Shown one piece after another: positions 18,743 through 27,800 of a stretch of 64,000 nucleotides of DNA. This DNA is from Rhodococcus pyridinivorans (GTDB lineage Bacteria; Actinomycetota; Actinomycetes; Mycobacteriales; Mycobacteriaceae). The position numbers and the translations under genes are program-made. Under the pieces are notes generated by a model, which worked only from the letters and a program-made list of their open reading frames with translations, ran no database searches and was not told the DNA's origin. Within the stretch, counting starts at the first letter, position 1. Every line of letters begins with the position of its first letter. The DNA is taken from contig NZ_FNRX01000002.1 in NCBI RefSeq assembly GCF_900105195.1, positions 1,860,001 to 1,924,000 of the forward strand, in the 5' to 3' direction.

Positions 18743-18758
18743 ACGGTAACTTTACCGT
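18743..18758. promoter_or_regulatory. Perfect palindrome upstream of NRPS-3, possible operator
   Basis: ACGGTAA-CT-TTACCGT, a 7+2+7 inverted repeat, 41 nt before the NRPS-3 start. It is AT-richer than its surroundings and too short to be a convincing terminator, so a dimeric regulator site is the better guess. No regulator gene is in the window. Confidence 0.4.
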
Positions 18759-18799
18759 GACCGGGGCCGTCGGGGTGCTCCGACGGGAGGAGTTGTCAC

Positions 18800-21700
18800 G
18801 TGGCCGAGGCGGGGTCCGAACGAGGAATCGACAGGTTCGGAGGAGCCGCGACACAGTCGCGGAGTGGTCGCCGGTCCGGCGGACCCCGCCCGGAGCGGCG
18901 TGGGCGTGGTCGTCGTGGTGTGTTGTTGCCGCAGTTGTTGGTGTCGGCGGTGGAGTCGGCCGGTGATGCGGTGGCGGTGGTGGAGGGTTCTCGGTCGTTG
19001 TCGTATCGGGAGCTCGATGCGGTGTCGTCGCGGTGGGCGCGGTGGTTGATCGGTCGTGGGGTGGGGCCGGGGGATGCGGTGGTGGTGGCGGTGCCGCGGT
19101 CGCTCGAGTCGGTGGTGGTGTTGTGGGCGGTGGCGAAGTCGGGGGCGACGTTCGTGCCGGTGGATCCGGGTTATCCGGCTGAGCGGGTGCAGTTCATGGT
19201 GGCCGATTCGGGTGCGGTGTTGGCGTTGACGGTGGCGTCGGTGGCGCAGGTGGTGGCCGGGTCGGCGGGGTCGGTGCCGGTGGTGGTGGTCGACGAGGTG
19301 TCGGTGGCCGCGCAGGTGCGGGGGTTGTCGTCGCGGCCGGTCTCGTATGCGGATCGGGTGCGTTCGCTCGAGCCGTCGGATGCGGCGTGGATGATTTATA
19401 CCTCGGGGTCGACGGGGCGGCCGAAGGGTGTGGTGGTCTCGCATGCCGGTGTCGGTGGGGTGATTGCGGCCGAGCGTGAGCATTTCGGGGTCGATGGCTC
19501 GTCGCGGGTGTTGCATGTGTGTTCGCCGAGTTTCGATGTGTCGTTGCTCGAGTTGGGGGTGGGGTTCTCGGCGGGGGCGACGGTGGTGGTGGCGCCGGCG
19601 GGGGTTGGTGGTGGTCCGGATCTGGCGGATGTGATTGCGTCGCAGTCGGTGTCGCATGTGTTCATGACGCCGGGTGCGTTGGGGTCGATGGATCCTGCCG
19701 GGTTGGATGCTCTGCGTGTGGTGGTCGTGGCGGGTGAGTCGTTCACCCCGGATCTGGTGCGGCGGTGGTCGGTGCCGGGTCGGCGGCGGTTCTTCAATGC
19801 CTATGGTCCGACGGAGACGACGATTCTGGCGACCTCGTCGGCGGAGTTGGTGCCCGATGCGCCGGTGGTGATCGGGTCGGCGATCGCGGGGGTGGGGGCG
19901 TTCGTGCTCGATGAGCGGTTGCGTCCGGTGCCCGAGGGTGTGGTCGGTGAGTTGTATGTGGCCGGGGCGCAGGTGGCGCGGGGTTATCACGGTCGGTTCG
20001 GGTTGACCGCGGCGCGGTTCGTGGCCGATCCGTTCACTCCGGGTGGTCGGATGTACCGGACGGGGGATCTGGTGCGTCGGGGCGGCGATGGGGTGTTCGA
20101 GTATGTGGGGCGCAGTGATTTCCAGGTCAAGATTCGGGGGTTCCGGATCGAGTTGGGGGAGATCGATGCGGTGTTGTCGTCGGTGCCGGGGGTCGGTTTC
20201 GCGGTGACGGTGGGGGCGGCGTTGGCGTCGGGGGAGTCGGCGTTGGTGTCGTATGTGGTGCCCGAGGCGGGGGCGGTGCTCGATCCGGCGCAGGTGCGCG
20301 CGTCGGTGGGGGAGGTGTTGCCCGGTTATATGGTGCCGTCGTCGGTGACGGTGCTCGACGAGGTGCCGCTGACGCCGGTGGGGAAGGTCGATCGGGCGGC
20401 GTTGCCGGCGCCGGTGTTCGAGGTGGCCGAGTATCGGGCGCCGCGGACATCGGTGGAGATCGCGGTGGCCGAGGAGGTCGCGCAGGTTCTGGGGGTCGAG
20501 CGGGTCGGGTTGGATGATTCGTTCGTCGATCTGGGGGGTAATTCGTTGGCGGCGACGCGGTTGGTGGCGCGGTTGTCGGCGCGGTTGGGGTATCGGGTGG
20601 CGGTGCCGGTGGTGTTCGAGACGTCGTCGGTGCAGGAGTTGGCGGCCCGTGTCGATATCGACACCGCCGGTGCCGGTGCCGGGACTGTGGTGTTGGCGGT
20701 GCGGGAGCGTCCGGAGCGGGTGCCGTTGTCGTTGGCGCAGCAACGCATGTGGTTCCTCAACCGTGTCGATTCGTCTGCGGCCTATAACATTCCGGTCGTC
20801 GTCCGGTTCACCGGAGCGCTCGACGCAGACGCGCTCGGCCGTGCGATCGATGACGTCGTGGCCAGGCACGAGTCGTTGCGGACGGTCTACCCGGAGGTCG
20901 ACGGCCGTCCCGTACAGCACATTCTCGGTGCGGACTCGGTGCGGTCCGTGCTCGTCCCGGTCGACATCTCGCCGGATGCACTGGCCGGCAGGATCGAACG
21001 AGTCGTCTGCACTCGATTCGATGTCACACGTGAGGTCCCGTTCCTCGTCGAACTCCTCCGGACGGCGCCGGAGGAGCACGTGCTCGTCGTCGTGGTGCAC
21101 CACATCTCCGCCGACGGCTACTCGATGGGGCCGCTGACCCGGGATCTTGCGGCTTGCTACGTCGCCCGACTCTCCGGTTCGGAACCGCGGCTCCCCGAAT
21201 TGTCCGTGCAGTACGCGGACTACGCACTCTGGCAGCGCGAGATCCTCGGCGACGAGTCCGATCCCGGCTCGATGTCCTCCCGACAGATGGATTTCTGGCG
21301 TCGCGCCCTCGACGGAATTCCCGACCGGATCGACCTTCCCGCCGATCACCCGCGGCCGAAGGTGCAGTCGTATCGTGGTGCAAGCGTGGATGTCTCGATC
21401 GGTACGGAGGTCCACACGGCGCTCCGGGCACTTGCGCAGGATCACGGCGCCACGCCGTTCATGGTGGTTCACGCGGCGTTCGCGGTGCTGCTCTCCCGGA
21501 TGTCCGGCATGCGCGACATCGTGGTCGGCACTCCCGTCGCGGGACGGAACGACCCGGCACTGGACGACCTCGTCGGAATGTTCGTCAACACCATCGTCTT
21601 CCGGGCCGAGGTAGATCTCGCGGAGTCGTTCTCCACTCTGCTCTCCCGGGTCCGGAAGGCGGACCTCGCCGCGTTCGCGCACGCCGACGTGCCGTTCGAG

Positions 21701-24700
21701 CGTCTCGTCGAGGTGCTCGATCCGGTGCGGTCTCTCGCGCACCACCCGTTGTTCCAGGTCGGATTGTCCTTCCAGAACCTGTCGCGCGCGTATCTCGACC
21801 TACCGGGTCTCGAGGCCGAAAGTCTCGCAGCGGAAAGGAACGTCTCCCAATTCGATCTGCACCTGATCCTCGCCGAACGCTACGACGGCGAGGGCGTGGT
21901 GGACGGGTTGGCCGGTGTGCTCACCTACGCGACAGAGCTCTTCGAGGAGTCCACCGCGCAGGCACTCGCGGACATGTTCGTGCGCCTGGTTCGCGACCTC
22001 GTGACCGACCCCACGCGGCCGGTGGGCGACGCACAGATGCTCGACCCCGCGCAACGCACCCGCCTCCTGCACATCTCGGGCGGCCGGCGACACCCGGCCG
22101 ACGCGCAGACGCTACCGGAGCTCTTCCGCAGAAACGTATCCCGTGTCCGGGAGGCCACCGCGGTGGTCCACCCCGGCGGACGAGCGTCGTACCGGGAATT
22201 CGCTGCGCGGGTGAACCGTACGGCACGCGCACTCGTCGCAGCAGGTGTCGGACCCGAGACCCGGGTGGGGCTTCTGATGCCGAACTCTCTCGAGCTCGTC
22301 GTCGCGATGTTCGCCGTCTCGACGGCCGGCGGCGCCTACGTGCCCCTCGATCCTTCTCTGCCGTCCGGCCGGATCGAACAGATCGTGGACACCGCCCGTC
22401 CCGCGCTCGTTCTCCGTTCGTCGAAGACGACCGGCGCAACCCGCACGGTCGATACCCGTGACGCGGTTCTGTTCGACATCGACGACCCGGCGTGGGAAGA
22501 GTTGCCGGCGGACGATTTCACCGATGCGGACCGGACTTCGCCGCTGTCACCCGACAATGCGGCCTACGTGCTGTTCACCTCGGGCTCCACGGGAACACCG
22601 AAGGGAGTGGTCGTCCCGCACCGGGCGGTGGTGAACCAGCTGGAATGGATCCGTTCCCGGTTCGGAGCGGACCACCGTGAAGTGGCAGTGCTGCACACAC
22701 CGCCGACCTTCGACCTGTCGGTGTGGGAGTTCTGGGGTGCGCTCACTTCCGGTGGATGCCTGGTCGTTCCGCCGCCCGGACGGTATCTCGATCCTGCGGC
22801 GATGCTGGCCTTGATGGACCGGGAGGAGGTCACCACCTTCCACTCCGTACCGACCATGCTCGATATGCTCACCGCGGCAGCGACCGGCGGATATCCCGCC
22901 TCGTTGCGCCGGGTGCTGTCCATCGGGGAAGCGCTGTCGCCCGCCTCGGCCGAGGGATTCCGGAAGTGCTCGGATGCCGTGCTGACGAATCTCTACGGTC
23001 CCACCGAGGCGACCGTCTCGGTCACTGCCCACGAGGTGCGGGAGGACGACCTGCATGTCGTTCCGATCGGTGTGCCCGCATGGAACACGACCGTGCGCGT
23101 GCTCGATGGGCGCCTGAACCCGGTTCCGGTGGGGGTCGTGGGCGAGTTGTATCTGGGTGGGGTGCAGCTTGCGCGCGGATACCTCGGCCGTACGGCAGAG
23201 ACCGCCGCTCGGTTCGTCGCGGACCCGTTCGGCGACGGACGGTTGTACCGCACCGGTGATCTGGTGCGGTGGGTGGAGACATCGGCCGGCACCGAACTCG
23301 AGTATGTGGGACGTCGGGACCAGCAGGTGAAGATCCGCGGTTTCCGGGTCGAACTGGCCGAGATCGAGGATGCGCTGCGTTCGTGCCCGGGGGTGATCAC
23401 CGCCGCTGCGGCGGTGCAGAAAGATGCGGACCGGGGAGACCGGCTGGTGGCCTTCGTCGTGGCGGACGACGACACCGACCTCGACGTGGAAGCGCTACGA
23501 CCTGCCCTCACCGAGCGGCTGCCGGGATACATGATTCCGACCGCGATCGGCCTGCTCGACCGACTGCCCCGAGGGACCACCGGAAAACTCGACCGCAATG
23601 CTCTTCCCGTTCTGCGGGCCGAAGCCGCTCGGTACCGTCCGCCACGGACGGACACCGAAGCAACTGTCGCGTCGGCATTCGCTCGCACGCTCCGGATCGA
23701 GCGAGTGGGACGTGACGACGACTTCTTCGCACTCGGCGGAACGTCGTTGCTCGCGATCGCCGTCCACGGCGAGTTGGCGGCTGCGGTGGGGCACACCGTG
23801 CCGGTCGAGTGGATCTTCGACAGTCCTGTGGTCGCCGATCTCGCGGAACGGATCGATCGCACCGACCCGACCGGCGAGGACGGACGCAGGGCAGCTTTCG
23901 ACATCGTGCTACCGCTGCGCACACCGGATGCCGATGGTCCACCGGTGTTCTTCGTGCATCCCGTCGTAGGCCTGGCGTGGAGTTTCGCCGGGCTGGCCGA
24001 GTACGTGGAGGGCGGACGCCCGGTCTACGGACTGCAGTCACCGGCACTGTCGGGTGACGCGCCTTTACCCGGAACCATCGAGGAATGGGCCGCCGTCTAC
24101 GTCGAGGCCGTTCGTGAAGTCCGGCCCGCCGGTCCGTATCACCTCGTCGGTTGGTCGATGGGTGGCGTCATCGCTCACGAGATGGCGGTCCGGTTGCAGC
24201 GCGCGGGCTCGATCGTCTCGTCGCTGACCCTCCTCGACGCGCACGTACGGATCGTCCTGACCGATCGGGTCGATCCGGCGGAGGTCGCGATGGCAGGCCT
24301 GATCGGGGCCGGGCAGGGTGGCGACACACCACCCGCGGGTGTGTTTCGTTTCACAAACAACCCGGCGGACGACAACGGGCCGGCGCTCGGGTCGCTTCCC
24401 CTCGACGGGATTCTGCGCGGCATAACCCACTCCTTCGAGGTGCTCGAAGGTCACACACCGGGCCTGTTCGACGGGAACATGTTGTTCGTCGAGGCCGGGA
24501 AATCCTCCCGCCGGGAACAGCCTTCGCTTCGGGAATGGGATCCGTTCGTCACCGGTCGCGTGGTGCGGCACATCGTGGACGTCGATCACTGGGGCATCAC
24601 CTCCGATGAAGGATGCCGTGAGATCGGGCCGATCCTGGCGAAGTTCACCAGCGGTGAGAATGTCCGAATTGCCCAGTCGGGCAACCGGGGAGGCGGAGTC

Positions 24701-24727
24701 GGTCCGTCCGTTCGAGTGGAGCCCTAG
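18800..24727 (+). CDS. NRPS-3, A-T-C-A-T-TE terminal synthetase
   Basis: 1975 aa. GTG start with a strong GGGAGGAG ribosome-binding site 8 nt upstream. A short Arg-rich leader (1-41) is followed by A1 42-550 (FDVSLLEL), T1 560-617 (LGGNSL), C 637-1090 (HHISADG), A2 1100-1604 ([16 protein letters not shown]), T2 1614-1684 with the variant LGGTSL, and a type I thioesterase 1700-1975 with GWSMGG (Ser about 1786) and a likely catalytic His in DHWG (about 1930). Its A1-T1 is an exact copy of that of NRPS-2. Starting with A-T and ending in TE makes it the natural last protein of the NRPS-1 / -2 / -3 line, releasing the product by hydrolysis or cyclisation. Because NRPS-2 and NRPS-3 share the same A-T, NRPS-1 might also pass its chain directly to NRPS-3. 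Confidence 0.96.
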   Translation: MAEAGSERGIDRFGGAATQSRSGRRSGGPRPERRGRGRRGVLLPQLLVSAVESAGDAVAVVEGSRSLSYRELDAVSSRWARWLIGRGVGPGDAVVVAVPRSLESVVVLWAVAKSGATFVPVDPGYPAERVQFMVADSGAVLALTVASVAQVVAGSAGSVPVVVVDEVSVAAQVRGLSSRPVSYADRVRSLEPSDAAWMIYTSGSTGRPKGVVVSHAGVGGVIAAEREHFGVDGSSRVLHVCSPSFDVSLLELGVGFSAGATVVVAPAGVGGGPDLADVIASQSVSHVFMTPGALGSMDPAGLDALRVVVVAGESFTPDLVRRWSVPGRRRFFNAYGPTETTILATSSAELVPDAPVVIGSAIAGVGAFVLDERLRPVPEGVVGELYVAGAQVARGYHGRFGLTAARFVADPFTPGGRMYRTGDLVRRGGDGVFEYVGRSDFQVKIRGFRIELGEIDAVLSSVPGVGFAVTVGAALASGESALVSYVVPEAGAVLDPAQVRASVGEVLPGYMVPSSVTVLDEVPLTPVGKVDRAALPAPVFEVAEYRAPRTSVEIAVAEEVAQVLGVERVGLDDSFVDLGGNSLAATRLVARLSARLGYRVAVPVVFETSSVQELAARVDIDTAGAGAGTVVLAVRERPERVPLSLAQQRMWFLNRVDSSAAYNIPVVVRFTGALDADALGRAIDDVVARHESLRTVYPEVDGRPVQHILGADSVRSVLVPVDISPDALAGRIERVVCTRFDVTREVPFLVELLRTAPEEHVLVVVVHHISADGYSMGPLTRDLAACYVARLSGSEPRLPELSVQYADYALWQREILGDESDPGSMSSRQMDFWRRALDGIPDRIDLPADHPRPKVQSYRGASVDVSIGTEVHTALRALAQDHGATPFMVVHAAFAVLLSRMSGMRDIVVGTPVAGRNDPALDDLVGMFVNTIVFRAEVDLAESFSTLLSRVRKADLAAFAHADVPFERLVEVLDPVRSLAHHPLFQVGLSFQNLSRAYLDLPGLEAESLAAERNVSQFDLHLILAERYDGEGVVDGLAGVLTYATELFEESTAQALADMFVRLVRDLVTDPTRPVGDAQMLDPAQRTRLLHISGGRRHPADAQTLPELFRRNVSRVREATAVVHPGGRASYREFAARVNRTARALVAAGVGPETRVGLLMPNSLELVVAMFAVSTAGGAYVPLDPSLPSGRIEQIVDTARPALVLRSSKTTGATRTVDTRDAVLFDIDDPAWEELPADDFTDADRTSPLSPDNAAYVLFTSGSTGTPKGVVVPHRAVVNQLEWIRSRFGADHREVAVLHTPPTFDLSVWEFWGALTSGGCLVVPPPGRYLDPAAMLALMDREEVTTFHSVPTMLDMLTAAATGGYPASLRRVLSIGEALSPASAEGFRKCSDAVLTNLYGPTEATVSVTAHEVREDDLHVVPIGVPAWNTTVRVLDGRLNPVPVGVVGELYLGGVQLARGYLGRTAETAARFVADPFGDGRLYRTGDLVRWVETSAGTELEYVGRRDQQVKIRGFRVELAEIEDALRSCPGVITAAAAVQKDADRGDRLVAFVVADDDTDLDVEALRPALTERLPGYMIPTAIGLLDRLPRGTTGKLDRNALPVLRAEAARYRPPRTDTEATVASAFARTLRIERVGRDDDFFALGGTSLLAIAVHGELAAAVGHTVPVEWIFDSPVVADLAERIDRTDPTGEDGRRAAFDIVLPLRTPDADGPPVFFVHPVVGLAWSFAGLAEYVEGGRPVYGLQSPALSGDAPLPGTIEEWAAVYVEAVREVRPAGPYHLVGWSMGGVIAHEMAVRLQRAGSIVSSLTLLDAHVRIVLTDRVDPAEVAMAGLIGAGQGGDTPPAGVFRFTNNPADDNGPALGSLPLDGILRGITHSFEVLEGHTPGLFDGNMLFVEAGKSSRREQPSLREWDPFVTGRVVRHIVDVDHWGITSDEGCREIGPILAKFTSGENVRIAQSGNRGGGVGPSVRVEP
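18885..20763 (+). repeat. Exact direct repeat R2, copy 2 (1879 bp, A-T unit of NRPS-3)
   Basis: Second copy of the A-T unit described at 11381-13259. The flanks diverge at once: the upstream leader differs, and after 20763 the C domains of NRPS-2 and NRPS-3 are only ordinary paralogues. Such sharp edges at domain linkers indicate recombination or gene conversion of a functional unit. Confidence 0.96.
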
Positions 24728-24762
24728 CCCGGCCTGTGCCAGACTCGATCACGATCGGCAGA

Positions 24763-24792
24763 TGTGGACCGGTAGTCGGGGACCAGTCCACA
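24763..24792. promoter_or_regulatory. Inverted repeat between NRPS-3 and NRPS-4
   Basis: TGTGGAC / GTCCACA arms with a 16-nt spacer, 36 nt after the NRPS-3 stop and 77 nt before NRPS-4. It could be a weak terminator hairpin or a regulator site; the sequence does not decide. Confidence 0.3.
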
Positions 24793-24868
24793 CAGATGCT
24801 CGATCGATGGGCGCCGCGAACTCTCGCGACGTCTGGTTCTGCGTACCCCCGGCGAGATCGGGGAGGGC

Positions 24869-27800
24869 ATGACCACCAGTGCAATCGGGCCGGAATCGAG
24901 TCCGGCGGTGTCCGCAGACGCTCACCGACAGCGCGGTTCTCGCCGGTGGAATCACCGTCTACGCCGCCGTCCCGCGACCGCGCTTCTCCCGCATCTGCTG
25001 GCCGCGGCGGTCGAGCGCGATCCTTCCGGTATCGCGATGCTCTCCGAATCGGGATCGACGACCTACGCGGAACTCGACGCCGCTTCGTCACGTCTGGCGC
25101 GACTGCTGATCGGCCGTGGTATCGGCCCCGAGGACGTCGTGGCGCTGGCTTTCGTCCGGTCGCCGGAATCGGTGGTCGCCACCTGGGCCGTCGCCAAGAC
25201 GGGCGCGGCCTTCGTTCCCGTCGACCCCACATACCCGCCCGATCGGGTCGAGCACATGGTGGTCGACTCCGGCGCTGTTACCGGACTGACCCTTTCGGAC
25301 ACCGCTTCCTCGTTGCCGGAGACCGTCGAGTGGCTGCGGATCGATGCACCGGACGTGTCGTCCGAAGCGGAGGCGCTGGCCTCGACCCCGGTGGGCTTCG
25401 ACGAGCGACGCGGTCCGCTGCGACCGGACAACGCCGCCTACGTCATCTACACGTCCGGTTCGACCGGACGGCCCAAGGGTGTGGTCGTCACCCATACAGG
25501 TCTCGCGAACTTCTGTGCGGAGCAGGTCGAACGCTACGGCCTGACGGCCGATTCGCGCACCCTGCACTTCGCATCGCCGAGTTTCGACGCTTCCGTACTC
25601 GAACTGCTCCTGGCGGTCGGGGCGTCGTCGACCATGGTCGTGACGCCGCGCTCGGTCTTCGGCGGTGGCGAATTCGCAGAATTCGTTCTGCAACACGGGG
25701 TCACCCACGCCTTCGTCACTCCGGCCGCGTTGTCCTCGGTGGACCCGTCCGGGCTCGGCATGCTGAACACGGTCGTCGTCGGTGGTGAGGCATGCCCGCC
25801 CGAACTGGTGACGCGATGGGCTCCCGGACGCCGATTCTTCAACGGCTACGGCCCCACCGAGACGACGATCATGTCGAACATCTCGGACGAACTCGCTCCC
25901 GGCGACCGGGTGACGATCGGGCCCCCGATCCGCAACGTGTCGGAGTCCGTGCTGGACTCGCGTCTGCATCCGGTTCCCGCAGGTGTCGTGGGGGAACTGT
26001 ACGTCTCGGGTCCGGGCGTGGCCCGCGGCTATCACGGACGTCCCGGATTGACGGCGACACGATTCGTCGCGGCTGCCGGAGGCACACGGATGTACCGCAC
26101 CGGTGACGTCGTCCGTGGACCCGAAAGCGCCGATGCGGGCATCGTCTACGTGGGCCGCAACGACTTCCAGGTGAAGGTGCGCGGTTTCCGCATCGAACTC
26201 GGGGAGATCGACGCGGCGCTGTCGTCCTTCCCCGGAGTGGATTTCGCCGTCACCCTCGGCCGTCCGACACCTGCCGGGGAGACACGCCTCGTGGCGTACG
26301 TGCACGGTGCCGGTGCGGCGCTCGATGCGGATGTCCTCACCCGCCACGTCGCAGACCTGCTTCCGGCGTACATGGTTCCCGCAGCGGTCGTCGTCCTCGA
26401 CCGGATTCCCCTCACCCCGTCCGGCAAGGTCGACCGCGCCGCCCTGCCGGAACCCGGGATCACGGCCACCGAGTTCCGTTCCCCCGCGACGGTATCGGAA
26501 CGGGCGATCGCCGAGGTGTTCGCCGACGTGCTCGGGGTGGACCGGGTCGGGCTCGACGACAACTTCTTCGATCTCGGCGGCAACTCGCTGCTCGCGACCT
26601 CCGTCACCGGTCGTCTCCGGACACGGCTCGGAGTCACGGTCGGTGCCGCGGCGCTGTTCGAGGAACCGACCGTCGCGGGACTCGCGTGCCGCCTCGACGC
26701 CACCTCGTCCGGCGGAACGGTGCCGCTCGTCGCACGGCTCAGACCCGCACGCCTGCCCCTGTCCTACGCTCAGCAGCGCATGTGGTTCCTCAACCGCCTC
26801 GATCCCGAGTCCGCCGTCTACAACATTCCGCTGGCGGTCCGGCTCGCGGGCACCCTCGACATCGACGCGATGCGTACGGCGTTCGCCGACATCGTCGAAC
26901 GTCACGAGACGCTGCGCACGGTCTACCCGGAGGTCGACGGTACCGGGGAACAGCGCATCCTCGAACCCGGGAGGGTCACGGTCGACGTGCCGGTGGAGCA
27001 GGTTCCGGCAGAGGCACTGGTCGAGCGGCTCGCGACCGTCGCCGGACGTGGTTTCGACGTGACCGCGGAGGTGCCGGTCCGCGCGCACCTGTTCGAGACC
27101 GGAACCGACGACCACGTGCTCATGCTCGTGATGCACCACATCGCCGGTGACGGCACGTCGCTCGCGCCGCTCGTGCGCGATCTCGTGACCGCGTACACCG
27201 CCCGAGCCGAAGGCCGTCCGCCGGCGTGGACGCCGCTGCCGGTGCAGTACGCCGACTACACGCTGTGGCAGCGCGAGGTCCTCGGCAGCGACGACGATCC
27301 CGGGTCCGTCGCCGGCCGGCAACTGGCGTACTGGACCGAAGCGCTCGCCGGTATCCCCGACCACCTCGACCTCGCCACCGACCACGTCCGCCCCGCCATC
27401 CTCGGCTCGGGTGGCGGCACCGTGCGCACCGAACTCGACGGCGACACCTACGAGTCGATCACCGCGCTGGCACGCCGCACCGGGACGACGCCGTTCATGG
27501 TCGTCCACGCCGCGCTCGCGGCGCTGCTGGCGCGACTGTCGAACACCCACGACGTGGTGATCGGGACGCCCGTCGCGGGTCGATCGGCACCCGAGCTCGA
27601 CGACCTCGTGGGCATGTTCGTCAACATGCTCGCCCTGCGTACCGACGTCGACCTCGGCGCGTCCTTCACCGAACTGCTCGACCAGGCGCGCCGGGTGGAC
27701 ATCGCGGCCTTCGACCACGCCGACGTCCCGTTCGAGCGGCTCGTGGAGGTGCTCGACCCGGTTCGGTCGCCGGCGCGCCATCCCCTCTTTCAAGTGGGCC

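Noticed and set aside
18752..21745. A 997-codon open frame on the minus strand opposite NRPS-3 (and similar long ones at 11203-13602, 15307-17976 and 5418-7466)
   Set aside because: Arg/His/Pro-rich translations without domains or ribosome-binding sites; they mirror GC-rich codon bias of the NRPS genes on the other strand.
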